From Biscogniauxia marginata (Eukaryota; Ascomycota; Sordariomycetes; Xylariales; Xylariaceae): a DNA stretch of 64,000 nt. This document shows positions 1-11,189 of this stretch, one piece after another (the first letter of the stretch is position 1; every line of letters starts with the position of its first letter). The notes beneath the pieces were generated by a model. The model saw only the letters and a list, made by a program, of their open reading frames with translations, was not told the origin of the DNA and did no database searches. The translations under genes were made by a program, and so were the position numbers. The DNA lies in the NCBI GenBank assembly GCA_022695795.1, contig MU404073.1, positions 62,001-126,000 on the forward strand, written 5' to 3'.

Positions 1-2100
1 ATAATGAAAAACCTTTTAAATACGTTTAAATAACCAAATTAATTATTAAAAAGCTTTTTATAAAAACTTAAATATATATTAAAAATAATATAAATTAATA
101 TAAAATGTTTTTATAAGCGAGTAAATTATATAAATAAATAAGCTAGTTTTTATAATTTTTATATTTTAAACATTAAATACCTTTTTTATATCAAGTATTT
201 AGTTTTTTAATATATAATTTAAATTAATTCATTCATTATATTTTCCAAGTTAAAACCTTTTAAAATTAAAACAAAAAATAATAATGAATAAAATTAATTA
301 GAATTCTTTAAAATCTAAATTATTAAATATTTTTATTTGTTATATAAATACATATATTATAACCAGTTTAATTATATATATTATATAATTATCACTTTTT
401 TTCGAGACTTATTTTTATTATTATTAATTATAATGCGGGCTTATAAGGGTCCTTTAGACCTATATGGGGCCTTAGCTTTAAATAGCCTAGATAAAGGAGA
501 TAAGGGTCTATATAATGAAGCTCGCAAGCTTACGGCTTGCAAGGCTCCTCTTTTCTCTTCACACAATTTTACAATTTATTTTATATATTCACACCCATAT
601 ATATTCGCATTAAATTATAATATTATTTTTTAACTTATAAAGTTATTTGTTTATATTAAGTATTTTTTATTTATAATTACTTATTTTTTATTTTACGTCG
701 TTTATTAAAAATGTAATTTATCTTTTAATAATAAGTATTTTTATTTTAGAAATTAGTTATAAATATTTATGATATTTTTTAATTTTATTTATAATACAAT
801 AAAATTATAATAATACCTCGCGAGTTATTATAAATATTTTAGCTTTTTAAAATACTTAATTTATATCAAGGTTTAAAAAGTATATATATATATTTATATA
901 AAAATAATAAAATAACAACTTTTTAATTAAAAAATCAATTTAATTACGTAAAACTTAATTTTTATATTTAAAATATAAAAATATATAAAATCGAAAAATT
1001 ATAATTTATATAACGAATAACTAAATATATAAAATATAATAATATTAAAATTTTTATAAAATTTTTAAATTTTATAAAATAATAATTCTTATAATCATTT
1101 AAAATTAATAAACGTTTAAAGTTTTGTATTTAAATTTTATATTAAGTTTATTTATTATTTAATCATTATTTGATATTTTAACTTTACTTTTTAATAATAA
1201 TAAATCATCGCGATATTATAAAGTTAAATACTTTTTTAATTAATATAATAAATAATAATATAATAAAATTATTAATATTAATAATTTAAATAATTATAAT
1301 TATAATTTATTTTTATTAAATTTATTTATATCATTTTATATTTATTATTATTATATTAATTTAAATAATTATTTTAAATATAAACTTAATTTCGTTAAAA
1401 TTATATATATATATATATATTAAAAAATTTTTATAACCGTTTTATACATTAATTTAAACTATTTTAAATATATATTTAGGTTTTTATATAAAGCTTTTTA
1501 ATAATTAATTCGTTTATTTAAACTCGTTTATAATGATTTTTGTCGTTATATAAAATTAATATTTTTTTTGATTTACCTTATATCGCGTTTATATAATAAG
1601 AAATTTATTGTTATAATAATATGTTAAATAATTTCTTTTTTATAAAATATAAGTTTTTAAGTATTTAATTAGTCGTATAAATATATTATTATTTCGTTTT
1701 TATAATATTATATAAGAAATATTATAAAATGTCGTTAATTTATAATAACTTATTTTTAAATAATATTATTTATATTTAACTATACAAATTATTCGAGTTT
1801 TTATTAATATTATTAAGTTTTAAAATAAATAAATTAATAAATTTTAATTTAATTTAAAAATTTAAAAACATATAAATATAATTTTATATATTTTAATAAT
1901 AATAATAAATATATTATTTATAAATTAATTAACTTAAATTACATATTAAAAAATAAAATATTTAATATAAAAAAGATATTTAGTTTTTAAAGTATAAAGC
2001 TAAATAAAATAATTTAAATAATAATAATGATTAATTAATTTTAATACTGTGTAAATAATTTTTAATAATTAACAATATAATAATTATGAAAACTACCTTA
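1..2100. repeat. AT-rich block, probably RIP-mutated repeat DNA
   Basis: Almost pure A/T sequence with long runs of TA, TAT and ATA and very few G or C. No credible reading frame is present; the 98-codon frame near 337-633 is low-complexity. This is what heavily RIP-mutated transposon DNA looks like in Pezizomycotina. An island of about 130 bp (roughly 430-560) keeps ordinary composition and includes a small hairpin (arms 524-529 and 535-540). Which transposon family this was cannot be told by eye. Confidence 0.8.
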
Positions 2101-2747
2101 CTCGCTTATGTGGCTTACTTGCTTATAAGAGACGTTAATATAAGTGGATAACTATATTTATACTACGGAAAACCGAGGAGTTATGTAACCTCACTTTGTA
2201 TAATACCTTACATATCTCCTTTCTTAGGGCCGGCCGTGCAAAGTATAATAACAACGCCAAGATGCGGTCCTTATCTAGCGTTCCATATATTCGCTATCCG
2301 GATGCATATCGTCTCTGCTTTGTTTATAACAACTGTTGGGTCCCACAAGATGAGGTACGCCTTATCAACCACGGGCAGCTTCCTATGGGGCCTGCATGTC
2401 ATCCCTTGTCGCCATGAGTACGAGTATCTTGTCGCCCAGGACCTCCACTAACAAGGCAGGTGGCTGGTAGTCGGCTTACTTGAGACCGTAGCCGAAATAC
2501 CTTGCAACGTGCTTGCAACGTGCTTGCGCGCTACTAAGCAGCCCGACGGCAATGTAAGAACCATCGAAACTCTTCAATCCAAGACTCACAACCGGAAACA
2601 CAGTTGCAAAATCCTTATCAAAAGTAACCGAGAATATCAGGTGGTTTTAAAAGCGCCGAGAACATTAGCCAAAAGCAGGTCGTGTACGATTGAAATCATG
2701 TTTCTTGTCACTTGCTATTATCTGTTTCCCGTGTGAGGAGGGCAAAA
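2101..2747. promoter_or_regulatory. Upstream region of the FSH1-type hydrolase
   Basis: Composition returns to normal within about 150 bp of the AT-rich block. The heptamer CCGAGAA occurs twice in the same orientation, at 2628-2634 and 2656-2662, and is found again at 9075-9081 in the MFS/AYR1-like promoter. One CCGAGG, the core known for the FarA/CTF1 regulator family, lies at 2173-2178. No other gene is seen here; the short frames overlap each other and have no recognisable content. Confidence 0.4.
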
Positions 2748-3386
2748 ATGAAGTTTCTCTGTCTTCATGGATACCAGCAGTCGGCTGCAATCATGCAGTC
2801 CGAGACGCTGTTTCTGAAGGATATCTTCGAACAAACCATTGGGGAAGACGTGGAATTCTTTTACCTCACAGCTCCATACCTGTCAGATCCGACCGCCTCG
2901 AACGAGCCAACATACTCATGGTGGGTTGACGACCCTACCGCAACAGAATTCGAAACATTTAACTACATCTCCAATATCCTGGACAAGGAAGGCCCCTTCG
3001 ACGGCATCGTTGGTTTCTCCCAGGGCGGCAGCGTTGGCGCGCTGATTGCCGCGTTCCTGGAAAGACCAAAGTCCGCGCGTCCTTCGAATTTTACAACCGC
3101 CCACAGCCCACTCCGGTTAATGGTCTCGTATAGCGGCTACCACGAGGACGATGCGCGCCTGCAGAAATTCTACACCCAGAAGATCAAGACGCCGATTATT
3201 CACTTCATCAGTTCCACCGACCCGGTCATGGCGGAAGAACGCTGCTTCCGCTTGGTGAGGAGATGCGAGGACCCCGATGATAGAGTCATTGTATATACGG
3301 GCTCGGGCTTCCACCGCGTCCCTGCGACGAAGATGACGGCGCAAGCACTGTCGCGATTCCTGAAGGAGGTATTGGATATTGATTAG
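2748..3386 (+). CDS. FSH1-type alpha/beta serine hydrolase
   Basis: Single-exon gene for a 212-residue protein of the FSH1 family (PF03959), small alpha/beta-hydrolases with esterase or thioesterase-like activity; some act on secondary-metabolite intermediates. The protein opens with the family hallmark MKFLCLHG. The nucleophile elbow GFSQGG puts the catalytic Ser near residue 91, the Asp is probably in STDPV near 158 and the His in GFHRVP near 189. Length is normal for the family and there is no signal peptide or membrane segment, so it is probably cytosolic. The ATG at 2748 has a good context (A at -3) and begins exactly at the conserved start; the open frame extends upstream only through a TTG. 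It is the first gene after the AT-rich block and faces the SDR tail-to-tail. The natural substrate is unknown. Confidence 0.9.
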   Translation: MKFLCLHGYQQSAAIMQSETLFLKDIFEQTIGEDVEFFYLTAPYLSDPTASNEPTYSWWVDDPTATEFETFNYISNILDKEGPFDGIVGFSQGGSVGALIAAFLERPKSARPSNFTTAHSPLRLMVSYSGYHEDDARLQKFYTQKIKTPIIHFISSTDPVMAEERCFRLVRRCEDPDDRVIVYTGSGFHRVPATKMTAQALSRFLKEVLDID

Positions 3387-4158
3387 GATTTCTGAGCGTG
3401 GGATACAAAAAGGGGACGAAGGGGGAGCGGGGTGGTTGTAGACTCTGGTTATCAGTCAATGCGTATGGTGATTATTCTGTTCTTGTATTGTATGGTTAGC
3501 TTCATAAATGTATTAACAGTGGCGAATGTCTTACGTGCACTACTTGATACCCGTCTAATCACGTGATACTTCCCATGTAGAGGCGGACGGATATACTCGT
3601 ATTTACGAAATAGAACTTAGTGTACATCTGTACACTAGTATACATCTGTAGAATCTAAGACTATTTTTCTTGGCACCCATTATTTGGTCCTCTGATCACC
3701 CCAAATAATTGGTTCCATTGCCGGGCCTTGCGGGGAGACGGGAGCCAAGTAAGGTTCTTTACCCGGGCACCGGGTTTACATTGTTTTGCTCTGACGGTGG
3801 ACAATTTCAGCGCCAAATTTTGTCCACTTATGTTCGGGCCTCTCCCACGTGGGAGCCCTGTCGGCCAAGCATCACGGCCCACCTGGCGAATTCTATACTA
3901 AGACAGGGGGCCATCGTTGATTACTAACTACATGTATGGGATTCCACAGTGCACCAAGACACAAATGACCAACCCACTTACAACAAACGATTCTGCTTTT
4001 TTGTTTTGTGCACTCTCGCAACAACTAGGAAATGAAGAATCTCCTCCTACATCTAAGAAATCAGCATGTGATCTACAACACTACCAAATCTTGTATAGTC
4101 TAATTTTAGTTGTAATACACACCAACCTTCGAGTCTACTCTTGCCATTTCGAAAAAGT
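3387..4158. other. Gene-free stretch with a hairpin-forming inverted repeat
   Basis: Space between the 3' ends of the hydrolase and the SDR. A near-perfect inverted repeat, about 11-13 bp arms around a 7-nt spacer, lies at 3797-3827 (left arm starts GTGGACAATTT). A short direct repeat of TACATCTGTA occurs near 3622-3652. Open frames here overlap one another on both strands and resemble nothing known; a decayed solo repeat is possible. Confidence 0.4.
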
Positions 4159-5209
4159 TCAATACACCGCGGGGCTAATTCCAAGACGTCCGCCATCGGT
4201 GATCACAACATTCCCGTTCAAATACTTCCCCCCCTTACCGGCCAAAAATAGTATTGCCGCTGCCATGTCTTCTTCATCCCCTACTTTGCCCAGGGGAACC
4301 TCCTGGACGGGAATAGGCATTGATAAATGGTTCCTATTGTTCTCGTCTAACTTTCCCTGTCCGACCGACATCTCGGATGGAAAATAACCTGGTGCAATGA
4401 CGTTCTAGGAATGTTTATTAATACTACTTACAGAGCTTGAGAAGGGAAGCGGGGAAGGTCAACATACGGATCTAATCCCCCACTGCACGAAGTTTGTAGC
4501 CATCATCTTCGCAAGATGGTTTGCAGCCGCCTTGCTGGGGTTGTAAGTGAAAGATGTACCCAAAATTCTGATGAATGCTCCGACGCTCCCCACTGTCACG
4601 ATCTGGCTTTTTTGAACAACATTTTGCTTCTCATTACCCTTGTTAAGAAGGCTGAGGAAGGCAATGCTGGGGAACCAAATACCGCTGACATTCGTCCGTA
4701 ATGTATTGTCCCAGTCGGAGACTTCATCTTTCCAAAGAAAGTTGCGAATCCCGTCGACTGTGCTAAGGTCATCCTCGCCATTTCTCTGGACAAATTGGCC
4801 GGGGAGGTCCGTGAAAGGTGGCGGTCGGGTGATAGCGTTGTGTCTGCGGCCGAGAGTCCCGGCGTTATTAACCAGAAGATTTATGTACCCCGTCTCTTTG
4901 CTGATTTGGGACACGGCAGCATCCAGAGATGCTTTATCAGTTACATCTGCAACGACAGGAATTATATTTCCGTGTATCTAAAGTCAATGTTAGACTCCTG
5001 TTTTTCCAGGAAAGCGACATGAGAAGACATACCGCATTCTGCTTGGCTGAAATCTTCAGGACCTCCTCACGTCTACCCAGAATGTAGACTTTAGCACCAT
5101 TGTGTTCAAGAGCTCGAGCTATCATTAACCCGATACCTGTTCCGCCGCCAGTCACGACCGCAACAAGGCCATTGACGGAAAAGAGCTTTGATGCGTCTAG
5201 TGAAGACAT
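4159..5209 (-). CDS. Short-chain dehydrogenase/reductase, three exons
   Basis: Classical NAD(P)(H)-dependent SDR of 310 residues. Exons on the minus strand are 5209-5033, 4977-4468 and 4404-4159, with donors GTATGT and acceptors TTTAG and CCTAG. The frame appears to break near 4459, but the second intron restores it and rebuilds the conserved NVIAPGY segment after the active site. Visible motifs are the cofactor-binding TGGGTGIG (about residues 20-27), NNAG (96-99) and the catalytic Ser190, Tyr204 and Lys208 (YNPSK). Fungal relatives are often annotated as 3-oxoacyl-ACP-reductase or RhlG-like enzymes. The gene is divergent from the dioxygenase with 592 bp between the start codons. This suggests a redox step on the same small molecule, which is inference. 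The substrate cannot be predicted. Confidence 0.9.
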
Positions 5210-5801
5210 TTTCTAAAGTAAAAAGTAGCCCCAAAGAATATGACTGTATCTTTTCCCATGTGAGCAGTCTGTCTGACCTTTGGAATATTGCATGTGTCTT
5301 TGTGTAAACAGAACTGAATAAGACCAAGAAAATCCGAACACGAGCCAATGCGCAGCATGCTTAGTATTTCGTTGAGGTTCCCAATGATAGAGATCGGCAA
5401 TTGTTCGGCTGCATTCCTACCGAGTCGGGATTTTCTAACTCTGGGCTGAGCTGCAGGGGAAGAATAGGTCCCACATATCTACCCGACACACTGTCCCCCT
5501 TATCTGGTTGAGCATCACGTTCGGTAAAGATACATATTGAAGAATAAATCAACTCTTTTGCTTATGCGTAGTTTGTTTCAAACCATAGCGACCGAACAAC
5601 CGATTTATCCGAATATAGTTCGACTATCATACGAGGCCCATCATTCGAGGATCATTCGAATCGTTGAGATGGATGGGCTACTGACGTTGATATAACCTTT
5701 TATAAATGCAGTTTAAAAACCCCTATTGATCTGGAGAGCAACACTGCATAGCTGAATCATTATTCATCACATATCAAGTTTTTCATCTGCTGTATTTTAA
5801 G
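5210..5801. promoter_or_regulatory. Shared divergent promoter, SDR / dioxygenase
   Basis: A 592-bp spacer between two divergent start codons. A TATA-like TATAAA lies at 5701-5706, about 95 bp before the dioxygenase ATG. Three CCGA elements, read as TCGG on the other strand, are clustered at 5592-5596, 5600-5603 and 5609-5613. A 9-mer is present three times: ATCATACGA at 5626-5634, ATCATTCGA at 5640-5648 and again at 5651-5659. Such clustered CGG half-sites are typical targets of Zn2Cys6 regulators; the actual factor is unknown. Confidence 0.55.
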
Positions 5802-7046
5802 ATGGGTTCTCTTAGTACCGACACAGTTCCCGATGCCTTTGAGGGCTTGGGTGGCAGACCAGCATTTCCTGCAGATTTGCCAGTCGCCCACATCTCTAAC
5901 ATCTCCCATCAGAAGATTTTAGACGGGGATGTCGATGAGATCGCCAAGGTCATCAAGTCCGCCAGAGACATTGGGTTTTTCCGCGTTGACCTCAGAGACT
6001 CGGAAATTGGCCAGCGGTTCCTGGCGGCCGCAAACAACATGTTTGCTTTGGCCAAAGAGACATTTGATCTACCCACGGAGACAAAGCTCGCTGATAGCTT
6101 TCTTGACCATGGTGACACTTTGCTTGGGTGAGTTAAATCATTAGCAATATTCCACTCACTGGTACGAAGCAAGAACTAAGTAGTATCGCAGATACAAGGG
6201 GTTGGGAGCCTCCGTCGTAGACAAAGAGGGAACTCGCGATAACAACGAGCAGTACTGGATCGGCTGCGGAGACATTGAGGGCAAGGGCCGCTCACGTGCT
6301 ATTTACAACGAGGTTATTATCAACAGGATGGACCATCTTAAAGAGTTCATTGATCTTGGGAAGGCTGTATCAGACAGATTCCTGCTGATCTTCTCTGCCA
6401 TTCTTGGGCTTGGACCAGAGAGTGACGATTTCTTACCGAAGCTGCACAGCCACAGCAACAACTCCGGCAGCCATGTTCGTCTGTTGAAGTGCCCACCTAA
6501 GCCTGATAATGCCAACGCCAGCCTGCAGCCACAGTATGTAATTTGCTTATGCAGAAATACGGATTTCCTTTATGCTAACATCCTTATAGTACGGATTGGG
6601 GCACCCTGACCGTGTTGTTCAACGTGCTGGGTGGACTCCAGGTTTACGTTCCAGAGCACCTTGTCGGCCCCGGAGAAGAGGCTGGCTGGAAGTACGTCAA
6701 GCCCGAGGCTGGAATGGCCATCTTCAACCTGGGCGACGCATTTGTCAAGTGGTCTGATGGTGAGCTTAAGAGCTCCATTCACCGAGTGACCAACCCCCCT
6801 GGTGATCAAGCAAAGTGGACTCGATACAGCCTGGCGTACTTCACTCGTCCTGACAACAATGTTCCGTTGAAGCCTCTCGGCAGGAAGGCCGTGCCATCTG
6901 AAGCAGCCACAGGCTACCCAACATTCAAGGAGTGGGCTTTGAGGAGGTTCACGGCTGGCAGGTCTGATAGCTTCAAGAAAGGTGACTGGGAGAAGGGTCA
7001 GGGGACCGAAACGGTGTTGAGCGCCCAAGCGAGAGTGGCGGCTTGA
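5802..7046 (+). CDS. 2-oxoglutarate/Fe(II)-dependent dioxygenase (isopenicillin N synthase-like)
   Basis: Protein of 374 residues from three exons: 5802-6127, 6192-6533 and 6590-7046, joined by introns with GTGAGT and GTATGT donors. The N-terminal half is a DIOX_N-type domain (PF14226) and the C-terminal half the 2OG-FeII_Oxy domain (PF03171). The second splice creates HTDWGTLT, giving the metal ligands His223 and Asp225; the distal ligand is His287 (SIHRV) and the 2-oxoglutarate-binding Arg301 is in RYSLAYF. All catalytic residues are therefore present. Enzymes of this fold hydroxylate, desaturate or cyclise small molecules in metabolite pathways. No signal peptide is seen. It shares a promoter with the SDR, so co-expression is likely. 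The substrate is unknown. Confidence 0.93.
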
Positions 7047-7722
7047 TTGTATAAATTTCATTGCTCTTGTTGACGGGTGGGAATGTGTGTTACATGTTGG
7101 GTAAAGTGTCAGTAGCTGCTATTGGACCAACGCCATTGTAACTTTCCTAAATAGGAATGCCAAGGTGGGGGTAACTCTGGGCCTGTAACAACCTTCTCTA
7201 CTCTCGGTAGTACTAGTTACAATACATTGCTATTCAGTCCGAACATAGTTTCTACTTATCTGTCTCGAATCCTGTTTCAAAAGCGACGCTGCTAGTTGCT
7301 TGTTACAATTAGGGCTTATATAGTCCGCGATAAATCCTCTACATTATGCTAGTAAAATGCGGACACAATAAAGAAACTGTGGGTGCTTATTTGCTTTTTT
7401 TTCGGCCCCATAGCAATTTCTCAAAGGTTTTGCGATTAGAAACCTGGCGCTCGAGAACTTCGAGCAAGTGTCCCTTGGCCGGAGAAAATAGTGAATTATA
7501 AATTCTATTATTAAGTCCCAACAAATGATACTGGACTAATTTTGATCCCTGTAGGTAAGAGCCGTTCGGTTACTTCTGCTTAGGTATTTACCAAAGTTCA
7601 AATTAGAATTCAAACACATTCACTTCGATCAATCATCTTCCCTAAGGTCATGTGCGTCAAGGATGAAAGTGGTCAAATAGCAGTTACTGGGATGAAGTAT
7701 GAATTAAACTATAAATACATTT
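7047..7722. other. Gene-free spacer between convergent genes
   Basis: Common 3' flank of the dioxygenase and the AYR1-like gene. I see no gene, RNA motif or repeat in it; it presumably holds both 3' untranslated regions. Confidence 0.5.
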
Positions 7723-8817
7723 CTAGTGTTGATCTAATTTCCATAATTGAAATCGCTTCCGGAAGAACCAGGACCACACAGAAGCTAACCCCAAAGTTTC
7801 CAACCACCAAACCATGCGTGTGAATGGGCCAATCCAATAGGAGCGAGGTGGGTTAGTCTTCAATACCTGTTTGACAACAGATTGAGCGAACTCTTTGGTA
7901 GGCATTGCTTGAAACCCATGCTTGTCGTGGGTCTTCCGCTGATCGAAAGCCTCCACGATCGGCTGGTATCTTGAGTCTTTGGGTAGAGTTCTTTGCGTTC
8001 GGGTCATCAAGCCACTGACGACTGGTCCGGCTATGATGGTCATCACCCGCACACTATGGGGAGTTGTCAACATGTTACTTCTATAGAATAGTGGTGGGAA
8101 TTGGGGTAATCACCTCCAAGGGCTCAACTCTATTCGCAGAGTGTTGCCGAAGGCAAGCAGAGCTGCCTTGCTGGCATTGTAAGACGATCCAAAGACATAA
8201 GGTGCATATGCGGCCAGAGACCCCACGTTCACAATAAGTCCTTTGCGGTTGATTAAGGGGGTAGAAAATGCCTGGGTTATTCGGACAAGTCCGAAGAGAT
8301 TGACATCGAAAATGCGCTTGAGCTCATCAACATCCACATCAAGGGCTGGCATAACGTAATCTAGAAGCATTTAGTAATTACTCTCTTTAAACAAGTGGTT
8401 CTTGGATCAACTCTTACTCATTCCCCTGTTTACTCATGTTAGCATTCCCGTGGGAGATGATGGGGTTACATGGAAGAAGGATGTACTTACGCACAATTGA
8501 TGAGTACATCAAGATCATCACCCAGACTTTCAACGAAGGCATCTTTCAACGCCTTGACGCTTTCCGCTGAAGTCACATCAACTGGAAAGCAGGTAGCACC
8601 TAGTTCTCCCAATTCTTGTAGTTCTTCTCCTGGTAGCGATGTCGCGCAAACCTCAAAATCTGATAATCCTGTCAGTTACACCACCAAGAAAAGTATGAGG
8701 TATGATTTGGGGATACTTACTATTGTGAAGTAGGAACTCTTTTGCCAAAGCCTCGCCAATAGACCCAGGGCTGCAGCCCGTGATCAACACACTTTTTTTC
8801 TGTGATTCAACCCCCAT
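7723..8817 (-). CDS. AYR1-like short-chain dehydrogenase with an 8-nt micro-exon
   Basis: SDR of 283 residues resembling NADPH-dependent 1-acyldihydroxyacetone-phosphate reductase (yeast Ayr1). Minus-strand exons are 8817-8721, 8659-8491, 8425-8418, 8360-8114 and 8053-7723. The third exon is only 8 nt long. Its inclusion keeps the frame and produces NCAGMNYVMP, the expected NNAG-type motif followed by the conserved YxxP. The cofactor motif is TGCSPGSIG (about 13-21); the catalytic residues are Ser139, Tyr152 and Lys156 (YNASK). A hydrophobic, Trp-rich C-terminal stretch could associate with membranes, as in Ayr1. It diverges from the MFS exporter across 422 bp. In a metabolite cluster such an enzyme would act as a ketoreductase; a lipid role is equally possible. 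Confidence 0.88.
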
Positions 8818-9239
8818 ATTGATAATGAGGCTAGTGATGACTAAGTTTCTTCCGTGCGGCCTGTAGATTGAGAAGAGTTTAGCGGAGGCGCCGGCCTTCT
8901 AGACTATTTAGGATTCAATAGCCACGATATATGCACATGGCACATGGGAAGTCCGCCAATAATAGAGGGATTATTCTGTTCGCTCTTAGCTGTGTTTCAA
9001 TTAAATCGATCACTGTAGACGAATTCGGTAATTTCTTTCGGTATCGGTAATAGCTGAGCAACAGCCCTACCTATCCGAGAAATCGCCTCACGTGGCAATA
9101 ACCGAGCATCCCTGACACTCGGCTATACTCTTACTTATCAATAGATAGTTTTGCTAAGTTATCTACTTTTCATGCGAGAGCATCATATGATAGCGTTATA
9201 CGCTTGTGTAAGATTTTGACTATCTTTTGTGTTGCATAC
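8818..9239. promoter_or_regulatory. Shared divergent promoter, AYR1-like SDR / MFS exporter
   Basis: A 422-bp spacer between divergent start codons. It contains a triplet of TCGG cores at 9024-9028, 9037-9041 and 9044-9047, and a CCGAGAA at 9075-9081 identical to two sites upstream of the FSH1-type gene. The arrangement parallels the triplet in the SDR/dioxygenase promoter. This supports, but does not prove, regulation by one factor. Confidence 0.5.
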
Positions 9240-11189
9240 ATGTCTGCTTCAACGATGGACCTGAAAGACCTCTCTGACAGCTCGCGAGAGGAGACTCTCG
9301 ACCACTCGATTGATATCGAAGATATTGAAGAGCCGACTGTCAACTATGATCCAAAGTAGATGCTGAATGATATTTCCGAAGGGTATATGCATGGTACTGA
9401 CAAGTACAGGTCTTGGCCGCTCGGACGTAAGTGGCTAATCTTGGCACTTGTGAGTTGGCTCTGTCTTGTCAGGTGAGAATCTTCATATTGTAACGTCATT
9501 TGGTGGCATGCTAAAGTTCAACAGTCCACTCGCATCATCCATGTTTGCACCGGCAACATCGTTGATGAATGATGAGTTCGACAATGATTCCGACACATTA
9601 ACCACGTTTACGGTCTCATTCTTCATATTGGGATATGTGGTTAGTAGACCTCCTCTCAAAGCAACGCAATGGAATTTGTACTAGAATTTGGAATAGGTTG
9701 GTTCCCTCATCGCGGCTCCCTTGAGTGAGCAATACGGTCGCAAAGTAGTAAGTACCCGGGGACTCTTCGTTGATCTTATAAAGCTAACGATAAGCGGAAC
9801 AGATCTTAGATATCTCGACAGCAATCTTTACTATCTGGCAACTTGCATGCGCTCTCGCTCCGAACATCACATCCCTCCTCATATTTCGTGTCTTTGCTGG
9901 CCTTGGTGGCTCTCCATGTCTTTCGATTGGAGGCGGTATTGTGTCCGATTTATTTGACTCGAATGAACGGGGAACTGCAACTGCAGTCTTTGCACTGGGT
10001 CCTCTGCTAGGCCCCGTCATCGGACCAATAATTGGTGGCTTTTTGTCACAGAAAGCTGGTTGGAGATGGGTAAGGATCCGTGCGTTCGATCGGGTTGTAA
10101 TTCACTAACAAGTGCATATAGATTTACTGGCTATTGTTTATCCTGGGAACTCTTACACTTATACTTCAGGTATTTGTGAGCAGAGAGACCAACCTGCGAG
10201 TTATATTGGCAAGGAAAAATGCTTTTGAAGGCCGGCCTCGAAGGTGGTGGCATCGTTTAGATTGGTACGGCCCAATTGAAGTCTCGGATGCAGAAGGACA
10301 CAAAGAATTCAACTTGACACAGTCGATGCTGCGACCTTGGCGGGTATGAACTATTCAAGAATGAATACTTTCCATGAAGAAATGCTAACTTGGCGTGTAA
10401 CTTTTAGTTCATCTTCACTTCGCCAATTACAGGAATACTCTGTGCTTACTCAGGGTTTGTTTATGGACTGCTGTACCTGCTGCTGACAACCATGACGAGT
10501 GTTTTCGTGGAGAAATATCACTGGAGTATTGGAATCTCTGGTCTCTCTTACATTGGAATTGGAATAGGTTTCGTGCTTGGCGTAGTTGTAATTGGTGGTA
10601 CTAGTGACCGTATCATGGCGAAATACACAAAATCGAACAACGATGTCGCCGTACCGGAGGTCAGGTTAAAAATCTGTGTTTATCTCTCATTTTTGATTCC
10701 AATATCTTTTTGGTGGTATGGATGGTCAGCCGACAAGCATGCTTTCTGGTTGGCACCCATAATTGGGCTTGTGTTTTTTGGACTGGGAATGATTGGGATA
10801 TTTCTTCCTGTTCAAACATACATGATTGACGCCTTCCCAGACTATGCAGCATCGTCCACCGCCGCATTGGCATCGTCGAGAAATGTGTTGGGCACTTTCC
10901 TTCCTCTAGCTGGCCCGTACCTTTGTAAGTCATCTCGTTTCCAGGGCAGCAGATTGTATACTGAGTTACGAAATCTGCAGATAAAGCTTTGGGTCTCGGG
11001 TGGGGAAACACTTTCCTCGGCTTCGTTGCTTTGGTGCTTATTCCTGCTCCTTATTTGATTGTCAAGTAAGTTTAATATTCTGTTCTCCAAAACAGCAATT
11101 GAAACATTTCTACCAAAGAACCGATAACAAAGCTAATTAAAAACAGATATGGGGAGAAACTACGCTTAAAATATCCGATAAAGATTTAA
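9240..11189 (+). CDS. DHA1-type major facilitator superfamily drug/metabolite exporter
   Basis: Nine exons rebuild an intact 492-residue transporter: 9240-9355, 9410-9472, 9525-9639, 9697-9747, 9803-10069, 10122-10343, 10408-10924, 10981-11065 and 11147-11189. An acidic cytosolic N-terminus of about 40 residues precedes the membrane region, which fits 12 segments. Motif A is recognisable as PLSEQYGRK and antiporter motif C as GPLLGPVIGPIIGG, both typical of fungal DHA1 proton antiporters (fluconazole/polyamine-exporter group, PF07690). The function is probably proton-coupled efflux at the plasma membrane. The first intron has a weaker GTAGAT donor. The stop codon at 11187-11189 lies directly on the border of the next AT-rich block, and the last exon is only 43 nt. 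In this setting the exporter probably removes the product or substrate of the neighbouring enzymes. Confidence 0.92.

Noticed and set aside
337..633. 98-codon frame in the AT-rich block
   Set aside because: Translation is almost entirely Ile, Tyr, Phe, Leu and Asn, as expected from A/T-only DNA.
3661..3927. Overlapping frames of about 72 codons on both strands
   Set aside because: Neither has recognisable content; the region has inverted and direct short repeats and looks non-coding.
4459..4914. Apparent frameshift or truncation of the SDR gene
   Set aside because: An intron with GTATGT donor after 4468 and CCTAG acceptor before 4404 restores the frame and yields the conserved NVIAPGY segment.
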